In this document: positions 1-11,559 of the stretch, one piece after another
How the letters are laid out: each line of letters begins with the position of its first letter
How positions within the stretch are numbered: the first letter of the stretch is position 1
Assembly: GCA_963921425.1 (NCBI GenBank)
Contig: OY992835.1
Span: 16,678,001-16,742,000 of the forward strand
DNA length: 64,000 nt
DNA from: Dryas octopetala
Lineage: Eukaryota; Streptophyta; Magnoliopsida; Rosales; Rosaceae
Direction: 5' to 3'
Position numbers and translations under genes: made by a program
The notes under the pieces: model-generated
The model's database searches: none
Seen by the model: the letters and a program-made list of their open reading frames with translations, nothing else
Told to the model about the DNA's origin: nothing

Positions 1-72
1 AACTTTTCTCTAATTTCTTAATTTTTTTTAATTTATTGGAAGCTCATTAAGTTTATGAATCACATAAAAATG

Positions 73-872
73 GGGATGACCATTTGATCCAGCGGGCAGA
101 TACCCACAAAACCAAATTCATTTAAGTGAAAAATTTATCAAATTTATACCCACGTAACCCACCCCATAGTATAATTAGTATTACCCTTACCCGCCCCACC
201 AAAGTAATGGGTTATCCAAACCCAACCCAAAAACCCACCATTCCTAGTTTTTTTTTTTTTGTGTCCTGATTTCAGTTTTTTTTTTTTTTTTTTTTAAGAT
301 CAGCTCTTATAGTACATAGTTTTTTTTTTGCCACTCTTACAATACATAGTTACATAGTTACATGTTATTATGAACAATTATAATTATATAACGTATCTCT
401 CTCCCTCTCTCTTTTTCTTTCCTCTCTCCTCTCTCCTCTTTCCGCTCTCTACTTCTTATTTTTTTGGCCAGGCTTCGCTCCCTACTTCAATCATGTTGCA
501 ATATATCAAATATTGCAATAGTTTAATTGATCTATTAGTTTTTGACAAAACAAAAATTGATTAATTAATTTACGTTTTTCAGTTTAATTGATCCATATGT
601 TTTTTCTATTTTCCTATTTTTTTTCATTAATTAGTTTAATTGCCATTTAAATTTAAATTTCAAGTTCATTATACTTGAATTTAATGAAAAAAAAAAAATT
701 AAAAATAGAGGGTTTGAGTAAACTACGAGTATTATCCATACCTGCCCATTTTTTATACGAATATTAACATGTATACCCATACTCGTCTCATTACCTTATT
801 ACCCATACTCACACTGCCCTAATAGAGTAGGTACCCGCGGGTACCCAAACCCACGGTTAAAATGGCCATCCC
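73..872. mobile_element. Probable hAT-like inverted-repeat element
   Basis: The left end reads GGGATGACCATTT and the right end, reversed, reads GGGATGGCCATTTT, giving short imperfect terminal inverted repeats. Near the ends are similar 8-mers, ACATAAAA on the left and ACATAGAA on the right, which may be an 8 bp target duplication with one mismatch. The interior is AT-rich with several 'acccac/acccat' motifs and no coding potential. GGGATGGC-type ends are common in plant hAT derivatives. Exact borders are uncertain by a few bases. Confidence 0.45.
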
Positions 873-879
873 TACATAG

Positions 880-2380
880 AAGATACAATTTTCAATTCCA
901 AACCTCCTTTCTTACTTTGTATTTAACATCAATATATTGCATATGAATTTTTTCTTCTTCTTTTTCTCAGAAGCACATATGAATTTTTTCCCTTATATTC
1001 TTATTTGATCATCTCCTATATGAAATTTCCTTGGTCCTAACTAAAGCTCTATTTAGTTAGCTTTGTAACTTTCCTTTTTTGGTAGGAATTAACCTTTTTT
1101 TCTTCCCAGATATTCTTTCTTTTTAGGGTTCTATATTGTGTGTAGAAACAGAACTTCGATCAAGACTTGTTTGGTTTAGACTTGGTCTTCGTTGGGCTTC
1201 ATTATATCCAGGAGATGATTTGTTGTAACTTGGTGCACATCTTGGTAGGGATAACTGATAAGCAACGTTGACATCTGAAGTCATTTTTCTATCATCTCAC
1301 CTCCGAAACATCATCATCCAAGCCAAATTCTTCAACATAAAGTCGCCCTTAATTATATAAGCCTTTTATTCAATGTGCTATTATTATTCTAACTGGGAGG
1401 GAAGGATTCAAACTTAAGTTCCCTTTCAACAAAGTAGAGAAAAATACCATTAGGTTAATAACTAGTTGATTTACATAAAAATGCTCTATAACTTGCAAAG
1501 TTGTTCAAACAAGGAATAAATTTTGAGTATCTGTGAGTGTTCTTTAGAAGAGCGGTACACTTATAACCTGAGGAGTAACTAACTCAATTATTAAAAAAAT
1601 TTAAGCATGTATCTTAAAACCAATTGGTAATTTAAAAAATAATTCAAATCCTTATAAGTTACTATATAAGGCCTCACATGTGAGATGTTTTTCTCAACAA
1701 TTTTCACGTCACCCATTTTGTACCTAATGGTTCAAGTCTATTAGGCTATTATGCAAGTTGGGTAATCCAGGAATGTATGGGGAAAATTAATTAATGACTC
1801 TGAATTTTGACAAATTTTGTTTTCCGTGTCAAACTCTCACATTGATAACCACCAAATTCTCAATCTCTTGCTTGTTGGTTTCTGTCTAGTTTATTTTAAT
1901 TAATCTGGTCAGCCACTAATCCATCAAAAGGTCAGCTACTTCTTAGATGACTCAAATTTGCCACAATCTAGGGAAATGTTGGCGTATGGAGGCTTTGGAC
2001 TGTTGATGGGCGTGGACCTCAAACTGTGGTACCTCGATCAACGGTTTACAATTGCCCACATGCGCGGGAAAGATTTCGGCTTTATAATCTATTTGAAGGC
2101 TGTACGGCTGTACAAATGGGACACTTAGAATACAGGTTTTTGGGCAAGGAAGTGTGTTCATTTGAATTTAAGATACTTCAACTTGACGTAAAAACTATTG
2201 ATGGAGTTGAGGGTTGCCTTTAAGACTAGAGATTGAAATCAAGTTCCACAAGTTTTTCCTACTGCCAACCTTATCATTTGCTTATAAAATTTCCTTCCCA
2301 TCTCCAATGGCAACATAAAACTTAACCTAAAAATAACCTTTATATATGAACAATGATTTGACACATCCCCATATCTCTCT
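880..2380. other. Intergenic, upstream of the phospholipase D gene
   Basis: AT-rich sequence without a supportable gene. The short open frames here show no codon structure or family match. A CT-rich tract at about 2373-2392, just before the phospholipase D start codon, probably lies in its promoter or 5' leader, as is common in plant genes. Confidence 0.5.
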
Positions 2381-2416
2381 CTCTCTCTCTCGTCGGATTG
2401 TTTGAAGGCTAAAGCT

Positions 2417-5400
2417 ATGGAGGGAAAATCACATAAGTTTCTTCATGGAACACTTGAAGTTACCATCTTCCATGCCACACCATACACACCACCACCATTC
2501 CCATTCAATGTAAGTACTAATTAGTCAATTAAGAATATTGCAGTGAACAAATTTGATCATCACAAGCAGCAGAAAATTAAGCTAGCCATAGCTGTTTGTA
2601 CCTTATTGATAATTGAAGTACTTCCAAAGCATTGCATACAAAAGGTAGAAGGCTAATCATATATCCCTCTACCATTTGTTGTTTCTCACAGAGTTCAATA
2701 TATTTTCTGCAGTGCATGTTTTCAAATGGGAAGCCTGCATATGTGACCATCAAGATAGACAACAAGAGAGTAGCAAAGACAACCAATGAATGTGACCGGG
2801 TTTGGAACCAAACCTTTCAAATCCTCTGTGCTCATCCGCCGGATTCGACAATTACCATCACTATGAAAACAAAATGCTCCTTCTTGGGAAAATTTCAAAT
2901 GCAGGCCCATGAGATGCTAAATGGAGCAAGTTTTATTAATGGATTCTTCCCTCTCCTCAACGAATGTGGGAAGCCAAATCCAGAACTCAAGCTCCGGGTC
3001 ATGTTATGGTTTAAGCCCGCGGAGTTTCAACCAACTTGGGGAAAAATGACTAGTAATGGTGAATTCCACGGGGTGAGGAATGCAACATTTCCACAAAGAT
3101 CCAATAGCCATGTCACACTTTATCAAGATGCTCACCATTGCTCAACTTTCAAGCCTTTGCCGGAGCTTTGTGGGACTCCAAGAAGACTATGGGAGGATGT
3201 GTACAAAGCCATTGAGGGGGCAAAACATTTGATTTACATCGCAGGCTGGTCTTTCAATCCAAAAATGGTTCTGGTAAATGGAAGTGGAACACAATTTCCT
3301 AGTTATAATTACTCCTCTTTTGTTTTCAGAACCCTATATATTAACATGCTCTTAAGCAGGTCAGGGATCCTCAAACAGACATCCCACATGCAAGAGGAGT
3401 GAAACTTGGTGAATTGTTGAAGCAGAAGGCTGAGGAAGGTGTGGCAGTGAGAATAATGCTTTGGGATGATGAAACGTCTTTGCCAATTATCAAGAACAAA
3501 GGAATAATGAGAACCCATGATGAAGATGCATTTGCCTACTTTGCATACTCCAAAGTTGTATGCAAATTGTGCCCAAGATTGCACCACAAATTCCCCACAA
3601 TCTTCTCTCACCATCAGAAAACTGTTGTTGTAGACACCAAATCCAGCTTTAGTCCAAGTGATAGAGAAATTATGAGCTTTCTTGGTGGGTTAGATCTTTG
3701 TGATGGGCGCTATGACACAGAGCAACATTCACTATTTCACACACTCAACACAGAATCTCATTGTAATGATTTCTATCAGACAAACATTGCGGGGGCTAGC
3801 TTTCAAAAAGGAGGGCCAAGAACCCCGTGGCACGATGCTCATGCCTGTGTAACCGGCGAGGCTGCTTGGGATGTGCTAACTAATTTCGAGCAACGATGGA
3901 CTAAGCAATATGATCCTTCTCAGTTGGTCCCTACTAGCACCTTATCAAAACTGATCCAGCAGACTTATGCAAGAAGTCAACCCTATGATCAGAGGGGTTG
4001 GAATGTTCAAGTTCTTAGATCAATTGACCGTGTGTCAGCAAGCCAATTGTTCAGAAACTTAACTGTGGAGCAAAGCATTCATGAGGCTTATGTTGAAGCA
4101 ATTAGGCGTGCCGATAAGTTTCTATACATTGAGAACCAATATTTCATTGGAGGGTGCCATTTGTGGGATAAAGACAAACACTGTGGGTGCAGAAATTTGA
4201 TCCCCATTGAGATTGCACTGAAGGTGGTGAATAAGATAAAAGCAAAGGAGAGGTTTGCAGTGTATATAGTGATACCAATGTGGCCAGAAGGTTTGCCTGA
4301 GAGTGAATCAGTTCAGGACATACTTCATTGGACCAGAGAAACAATGTCAATGATGTATAGGTTGATTGGGGAAGCCTTAAAAGAAAGTGGGGTTCAAGGA
4401 CACCCAAGAGACTATTTGAACTTCTATTGCCTTGCAAACAGAGAAGTAGAGAGGGAAGGAGATTTTGTTCCTCCACATTCTCCCCATCCTGCAACACAGT
4501 ACTGGAATGCACAGAAGCATAGGAGGTTCATGGTGTATGTCCACTCCAAGCTCATGATAGGTATGTGATTCAACACTAAATCCACATTTATTGAACCATT
4601 ACTTAGACTACATCTCTTATAAAAGTGTCGCCCACGTGAGACATTTTTGTGAAATATGTTATTAGCAATATAATTCGTAAATATGGTACATATACCCTTA
4701 ATTATTAGAATCTAGATCCTATGTGTTTTCTGTGCTGATATTGTGTTTATGTCTAAAATTATGTCGTTTTAAACTTCTATTTAATTATCTTTTCAATTTA
4801 TATAAACTCTAAACCCAAAAAGACAAACGAACTACTTCATTCTAGATTTTCTTTCAATTGCCTTTCCAATCTAAGGCTTCTAAGCTCTAAATGCTAAACC
4901 CAAAACCCAAATCGACATCATTTTGGATACAAACAGATATCAGCACAGAAACACTAAGCATATAATGGTTTCCCATTTCATCATTCTTTATTTTCTTGAA
5001 TATAAAAATTTCTCTTGGTTGTGGGGTCTACTATGTTTCAGTGGACGATGCATACCTTCTGATAGGATCTGCAAACATAAACCAAAGATCCATGGATGGG
5101 AAACGAGACACTGAGATAGCCATAGGATGTTACCAGCACAGCACAAATGGTGACACTAACAAGTCGATGATGATGAGCAGCCCTGACATTGAAGCATACC
5201 GGATGTCATTATGGTACGAGCACACAGGCCGCGATGCTGCTGAGCACGAAGAATTGTTCAAACACCCCGAAAGCTTAGAATGCGTGCAAACGGTGCGTTT
5301 CATAGGAGACCAGATGTGGAAGGCTTACAGTGGTGAACAAGTGGTGGACATGGAAGGTGTTCACCTTGTGACATACCCTGTGAGAGTAACAGAGGAGGGA

Positions 5401-5508
5401 CGTGTTGAAGATCTTGGGGATGAAGAAGAAGGTGGACATTTTCCTGATACAAAGAGTCCGGTGAAGGGCAAGAGATCAAAGCTTCTACCACCAATGTTTA
5501 CTACATAG
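2417..5508 (+). CDS. PLDALPHA4: Phospholipase D alpha-4 / epsilon
   Basis: Four coding exons: 2417-2509, 2713-3273, 3360-4560 and 5042-5508. They join in phase to 774 codons (773 aa), normal for plant C2-type PLD. The enzyme hydrolyses membrane phospholipids to phosphatidic acid. The N-terminus is a C2 domain (about residues 8-150) opening with HGTLEVTIFHATPY. The two catalytic HxKxxxxD motifs are visible: HQKTVVVD near residue 303 and HSKLMIVD near 613, the second split by intron 3. The IYIENQYF motif lies before the second HKD. Similarity runs through to the C-terminal 'PPMFTT', and the match is closest to the PLD alpha-4/epsilon subclass, linked in Arabidopsis to nitrogen response and root growth. 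The start is the first ATG in frame with the C2 domain. All introns are GT-AG. A foldback transposon begins 194 bp after the stop codon. Confidence 0.95.
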
Positions 5509-5702
5509 ACATTGATTGACTCATTGTTCACACAAAAGTTGCACTATTTGACACATTTGGCCAAGCGGGAGAGTACTAATTTCTAATTTAATGTAAAGAT
5601 TAGAGATTCAGCTGCCTTGTATATTACGTCAATAAAACGACAAGGAGTTATGTTTGAGTTGTTGTCGTTTTCCTCTTCATTCATCTTGTCTCTTTTTAAT
5701 AA

Positions 5703-6771
5703 GGCTTAATTATCGATTTACCAGCCAAAACTGTAATTTATTCTCACTTTACCACCTGAAAGTTTTTTTATCCCAGATTACCACCTGTAACTTACATCCG
5801 TGTCTCATTTTACCTTGTTCCGTCAACAATTCCGTTAATGCTGACGATCTGACCGTTAATGCTGACGTGGCGCGCTAGATGTGCACCACGTGTCACATCT
5901 TTTTTTATTTTTCACATTTTTTTATTTTTATAAACTTTGAAAATTAATTAAAAATAGCTCTGAACTCAGAAAAATACACGAAAAATTCCTACGGACTCGT
6001 CTTGACTAGCACTAATTTACTATAAGGTTAAATTACCAATTTGCCCTCTAAAAATTTCCAAAAAAATTAGAAAGTCCAAATTTATTTCTAAAAAATTAAA
6101 ATAAATTTTCCTCTATTAAATAAATTCTAGAATTTTCGTAAACTCTTGGAAAAATTACCAAAAGCCTGTTTTAGAGAATTATTTTGAGACTTTACAGAAA
6201 TTATAGAATTTTTCTAGAATTTATTTTACAGGGAATTTTATTTTCCTCTAAGACCGAGAGGTCTTTTGGGTAGCAAGTGTTCACGAGAAAGGTATTGTTA
6301 GTTTTTAGAAGACTAACGGTGCAAACCTCATATTTTTTGGAGTTCGGGAGATTATTCTATGAATTTCCAAAGAATCTAGAATATTTTAATTTTCTATAAA
6401 TAAATTTAGACTTTCCAAATTTTTTGGAAATTTTTAGAGGGAAAATTGGCATTTTGACCCCATAGTAAATTAGTACTAGTCAAGACAAGTCAGTAAGAAT
6501 TTTTCATGTATTTTTCTAAGCTCGGAGCTATTTTTAATTAATTTTCAAAGTTTATAAAAATAGAAAAATCAAAAAAATCAAAAAAAACAAAAAAAGATGT
6601 GACACGTGGCGCACATCCAGCGCGCCACGTCAGCATTAACGGAATTGTTGACGGAATAAGGTAAAATGGGACACGGGTGTAAGTTACAGGTGGTAATCTG
6701 GGACAAAAAAACTTTCAGGTGGTAAAGTGAGAATGAGTTACAGTTTTTTGTGGTAAATCGATAATTAAACC
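5703..6771. mobile_element. Mutator-type foldback MITE, 1069 bp
   Basis: The element is flanked by a perfect 9 bp direct repeat, TTTTAATAA, at 5694-5702 and 6772-6780. It starts GGCTTAATTATCGATTTACC and ends with the near-exact reverse complement. The arms pair over roughly 190 bp without large gaps, and weaker pairing continues almost to the centre. A 9 bp duplication with long terminal inverted repeats is the hallmark of non-autonomous Mutator-like elements. Short open frames on both strands share NNSVNAD-type peptides only because the arms are inverted copies. It fills the gap between the PLD and CBL10 genes. Confidence 0.9.
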
Positions 6772-6944
6772 TTTTAATAAAAAGGGTTGCCGTATGCACA
6801 CCTTATATCCTCTCATTTTCTTTTTCTCTTATAATGGACATTATCTTCAACTCATTTAGATAAGGTTAGTCCTCAAGTTTGAGAACCATATTTTTATATC
6901 ACAAATTAGTTCATGTGCCCACCTTTATCCAACTACAAATTTGT

Positions 6945-7012
6945 GGCCAGCTTACAATAATTACAATAATTGAGTTGTGGATGAACCAATAATTACAATA
7001 ATTGAGTTGTGC
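6945..7012. repeat. Short direct repeat upstream of CBL10
   Basis: The block 'aattacaataattgagttgtg' occurs twice within about 60 bp. It lies in the putative CBL10 promoter. No function is visible. Confidence 0.5.
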
Positions 7013-7262
7013 CTAGTATAATATAATATTTGCTTGTACAATGTTTAATAGAATATACATTATTTTATCTAAAACAGGAATTAATTGATTAATTAAGTTC
7101 CTTCTTCCTCTGGTTAACTGTTAACTTCTAATTCTCTCCCTCTCTGTGTGAAAATGCCTTTGAGAGCAAATTGAGATTCGATTTGGTCCAAACTCCAAAA
7201 CGCTGAGGACGAACACCAAGAGACATCGATTTCTTCTTCGCGATTTTCTGTTCGGTACGGAC

Positions 7263-9459
7263 ATGGATTCCACGCATAGCTTTCTGGTACTCTCTCTCTC
7301 CAATAATTTGTTGTTCTCAGTTTTTTTTGTTTTCTTATACAGTTCCTGTTTGGTTGCCGAGAAAAGTAAATTGAGTATTTTCATACAATAATTGTGGTAT
7401 AATGATAATTACAAGTGGTCGGGTTCGAGCTCGCTGAGAATCTGCGAGAGGCTGTGTACGGTGCTCATACCACTCGTTGTCCTCGTCGAGGGCTTCATCT
7501 TCAGCTTAGCTGGTTGCTTCAATCACCACCGTCCGCATCGACGCCGTTTTTACACCTTCGACGACGTCGTTCGGCTCGCGGCCAGCTCTCCGTGTTTGTC
7601 CAATTTCTCCTTCATTCATTTCATACATAAATATGATTTTTTTTTAATTGATTAAATAATGTTAATTCTCAGTTAATGTAAATGAGGTGGAAGCATTGCG
7701 CGAATTGTTCAACAAGTTGAGTAGTTCGATTCTCGACGATGGCTTCCTTCACAAGGTTAATCAAATTATGTGTGCGTGCGCGCGTTTTTTTAATTTTCAA
7801 TATTTTCGAATTTCTTTGATTTAGGTAATGGAAATTTTTGTTTTTTTCTCTTCCTTAATTTCTCATTTTCAGGAGGAGCTCAGGTTGGCGCTATTCAAAT
7901 CTCCAGCAGGTGAAAATCTTTTTCTTGATAGGGTAAGTTCATTGAGACTATTTGTGTTTAATTCCATAAATAATGTCAAAACTCTCTATTTGATATTCTA
8001 GCGCATCTTGATTGCTTGATGGGATATGTACACAAGCCTCTCTCTCTAGCCTTCTAGGTACTTAAAAGTTAGCATATACACCATGGCATTTTACTTCAAT
8101 GTTCGGGTGTGTGAAATTGGGGACGGGAAATTTCAGTTTCGCTACCATGTTAGACATTTTAAGGGATAGTGAATCAACAATGTATATCATGCCAACAATC
8201 TACAAACCATCTACGCTTTTAGATCGAATCTGTTCTCCTACATGGTGACCATGGCATATATGGAACATGGATCCGACCCAACATATAATTTGTTTCCTTT
8301 CAATCTGTGATGCAATGGGTCTAGGTGTTTGATGTTTTTGACGAAAAGAAAAATGGCGTCATTGAATTTGACGAGTTTGTCCACGCACTAAGTGTATTTC
8401 ATCCATGTGCTCCTCTTGAAGACAAGATTGATTGTAAGTATTCATTGAGCCAACTTCAGTTGCTTAACATTACGTTTGAACACATTTCATGTTAAGACAT
8501 TGTTTTCTTCTTCTTTGTTTTTTCGTTGTTTGCAGTCGCATTTAGGTTGTATGATTTGAGACAGACTGGATATATTGAGCGGGAAGAAGTATGTATCTTC
8601 ATGTGTTTCAGACTACGAACAAGTTCTTGCCTGGATTCTTTAGTCATTTAAAACCATAATAATTAAAAACAAAAAAACAAAAAAATGTCCATGATGGTGT
8701 TGGCAACTTAATTATAAAGGGCTTTTTGTAGATTGTTTGGTCAACCAAACATTTTGTTTTGATATCCTTTTGTCTCTGTGATTGTTTCATTTTGATTCAT
8801 TATAATTTTGCAAACTATTGATTCATTTGTTGGATTACTTGTACCTAACAGCTGCAGTTGCTTTCAGGTCAGGCAAATGGTAGTTGCCACTCTGTTGGAA
8901 TCTGGCATAGAGGTGTCGGATGAAACTCTCACAGCTATCGTTGAGAAGGCATGAATTATCAATCAATGTTTAAACTTCTCCTGTGCCTTTAATTACTACC
9001 AAACTTACTCTCAAAGTTCTCTTTCCTTGCTCAGACATTCGCAGATGCCGATGCTGACAAGGATGATAAAATTAGCAAAGACGAATGGAAAGCGTTTGTT
9101 GTTGAGAATCCGACACTCCTAAAGAACATGACACTTCCATATTTAAAGTACCTTTCTTGCTTCTATTCCTTCAATTTTGATTGATTTGATTATTGCTTCC
9201 AATATATCATTCAGTAATTGATTGGAAAGTAACTTCTTCGATATGGTAGCAATGTAGTTTTCTAAGAAATATAAAAAAGAAAAACAAAGGGAACAGGTTC
9301 TAAACCCAGTATTTATTTCCTTTGGTTTATCTTAGGCTAGTCAAAAGTATAGCAAGATATGAATTTGTGAGTAACTTATGCTATTTATGTTATTGGCACG
9401 ACAGGGATGTCACGACAGTTTTCCCAAGTTTTATTTTCAACACTGAAGTGGAGGACTGA
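7263..9459 (+). CDS. CBL10: Calcineurin B-like protein 10 (Ca2+ sensor)
   Basis: Nine coding exons: 7263-7286, 7416-7593, 7673-7755, 7873-7932, 8325-8433, 8536-8588, 8868-8948, 9035-9147, 9405-9459. They total 252 codons (251 aa). CBL proteins bind Ca2+ through EF-hands and recruit CIPK kinases; CBL10 acts at the tonoplast or plasma membrane in salt tolerance. The CBL10 mark is a hydrophobic N-terminal segment (about residues 17-36, [20 protein letters not shown]) in place of the MGC acylation motif. EF-hand-like loops follow, including [16 protein letters not shown] and [15 protein letters not shown]. The protein ends with the FPSF motif that CIPKs phosphorylate. Loop four ([12 protein letters not shown], residues 202-213) has Asp where Gly is usual. 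Intron 7 has a GC donor (AAG|GCATGA). The 24-base first coding exon is the least certain part. Confidence 0.93.
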
Positions 9460-10400
9460 AAATGTTGGCAATGCTATTATGCCCTATGGTATGCCTAGAT
9501 GTTGAAATCAGAAAATCAGCTGATATGCTGCGTTATAGGATTGCTTCGACTATTGAGCTACCAAAAGAGCCTTTTGTTTTTTGGGCAAAAAGCTACAAAA
9601 AGAGCTGTGTTGGTATAATTTGTACTGCCTTGAAGGTACACCCACTTGGCATAGGCATTTTCGGATTTGAGCAGGTAAAACCGGCCACAACCTCATTGTA
9701 AGAACTTCGATAGCAAGTGGCAACATACCTCACCCCTACTATTTATTCTCCATTTATATTGATGTAAAAAAAAAAAAAAAAAAGTTCAAATTCTTTGGCC
9801 AGTATTTTGCAGTGTTGCAAATGTCTGATCTGACTGACCCGGCTGGTCAATCCGAGTTTTAACCAAGAACCAGTACTATTTTGTGTTTTCCAGCTCAAGT
9901 GCTTAATAATATATGAGGTACGGTACCTAATTCTAGTACAATACTGAATAATACTGACAATACATTCTATTCATTCACTCATTTTCACTCCCAAATGGTG
10001 AAACAAAAAGAGATGGCAATGCTTTTTCTGCCTTTTGAAAGACAACCAGGAGTGCAAGGACCACAAATCACAACCTTTTTTATGTCGGGAAAATAAACAA
10101 TAATCTAACACTCCCTCCAAGTTCGAATGTTATGGAGCAGATTCAAACTGAAAAATCATACAAGAATACAGGGTGGTGCTCTAACTACTTGTAAATTAAT
10201 TCGAGACTTGCCTGATGACAAATGAGAAGCATATGTAATTACTGAAGAGACAAATGAAACGCCCAAGGCTCCTTAGTGAATTTCCAGAGGAATACTTAAT
10301 TGCAAAGGATAGTGAAAATAATAAAAGATGAATATATGAGCAAGAAAAACAAAGATTGTCATCAATTTATTGCTTTACAGCACATCCAAGGGTACCTCAA
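9460..10400. other. CBL10 3' region and convergent intergenic DNA
   Basis: The first few hundred bases probably hold the CBL10 3' UTR. A poly(A) run sits at about 9765-9783. The 79-codon open frame starting at 9462 begins just after the CBL10 stop and resembles no protein I know. Nothing else is seen. Confidence 0.5.
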
Positions 10401-10421
10401 TACTGTACCTCCTTGACAACA

Positions 10422-10533
10422 ATATTTTTTTTTTTTTTTTTTTAACAATGATTCTATACCAAGTCCGACAACTTCAAAATTTACTATGATAGTGATAGTG
10501 CGATGCACCAAATGCGGCCAGTTCAATCCCCTA
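10422..10533 (-). mobile_element. Short poly(A)-tailed retro-insertion
   Basis: An 11 bp direct repeat, CCTTGACAACA, flanks this segment at 10411-10421 and 10534-10544. On the minus strand the insert ends in about 20 A residues (poly-T at about 10425-10443 on the plus strand). A poly(A) tail plus a duplication over 10 bp is the footprint of LINE-machinery retrotransposition. The body is only about 90 bp, so it is a 5'-truncated LINE or SINE fragment; the family is not recognisable. Confidence 0.7.
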
Positions 10534-10580
10534 CCTTGACAACACCATGAACGTAAAAAGAAGGTGAAACCGTGAAAGTG

Positions 10581-11535
10581 ATATTCACAAGCTGCAAATA
10601 GAGGCATTGTTTTATAAGAGCTATGCAAATAGACATTGTTCCTTTACTTTGGCTACGTCAAAAGGGAGTAGTAAGTTCAAAGACATATTTTACTTCTTCT
10701 TTTTTGGCCAGGAATGACATTTTATTTCAAGAAGCTTAGGATCCCACAAATTACCTTACAGTGTATCTGGACTCTTAAAAAGAATAACAGAACATCTAGG
10801 AGAGCTGATTTCACATGAAAATGGAAGCAAATGTGATTTATAAGACAGGTTTATCCAACATGATGGAAGAAATTATCTTACCTGGCCATTGAAATTGGTG
10901 ATCATAGATGAGTCCATGGGAATCAAATATTATTAAAGGTGTAAGTTACATGCAACATGAATACTAATTTCTAGATCTCACTAGTGAGAGCTAGAAGTCC
11001 GAATTCACGTCGCTACTAACTTACACCTCCAATAACATTGACAAGCTCCATGGACTATGCTATTATCACCAATTTTAACAATTAGGTAAGATATTTTCCA
11101 TCAAGTCAAATCAAGTCAGATAAACCTCTTGTACAAATCACATTAGCTTCCATTCTCGTCTGGAATATCAGCTCTCCTAAATGTTCTTTCATTCATTTTT
11201 AGAGTCCAGATACACATGAAAGGTATTCCGTTGGATGTTAAGCTTGTTGAAAGAAAATATGTCATTGAACAGACTAGTTCCTTTGACATAACCAAAGTAA
11301 AGGAATAATGTCACTATTTTCAGCTCTCCTAAATGTTCTCTCATTCACCTTATTGGTAGAATACATGAGAACATACCTGATTTTCTTACTTCAATTCCAC
11401 AACTGGTCTCCTGATTTTCTTACTTCAATTCCTTTACTTTGACATAGCCCAAGTAAAGGAATAATGTCTCTATTTGCAGCTCTCCTAAATGTTCTCTCAT
11501 TCATCCTATTGGTAGAATACATAAAACCATATTTG
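10581..11535. repeat. Long imperfect foldback with tandemly repeated ends
   Basis: The left arm (about 10617-10960) and right arm (about 10995-11320) are inverted copies at an estimated 80-85 % identity. Anchors are GTGTATCTGGACTCT, AGGAGAGCTGAT and AGGTGTAAGTTA on the left, with their reverse complements on the right. The loop contains 'tctagatctcactagtgagagctaga'-like symmetry near 10985. The outer end of the right arm is repeated directly at about 11303-11365 and 11453-11523 (AGTAAAGGAATAATGTC, then CAGCTCTCCTAAATGTTCTC). A weaker repeat of the left end lies at about 10595. No target duplication was found, so I call it a repeat. Confidence 0.75.
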
Positions 11536-11559
11536 ATTTTCTTCAATTCCATAACTGGT

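Noticed and set aside
1952-2223. Pair of overlapping frames upstream of the PLD gene
   Set aside because: Opposite-strand overlap, no splice or protein-family support.
5654-6799. Two small open frames on opposite strands sharing similar peptides, suggesting a paired gene
   Set aside because: They are the two inverted arms of the same foldback element.
9462-9701. 79-codon frame directly after CBL10
   Set aside because: It starts 2 bases after the CBL10 stop, in its probable 3' UTR, and has no family similarity.
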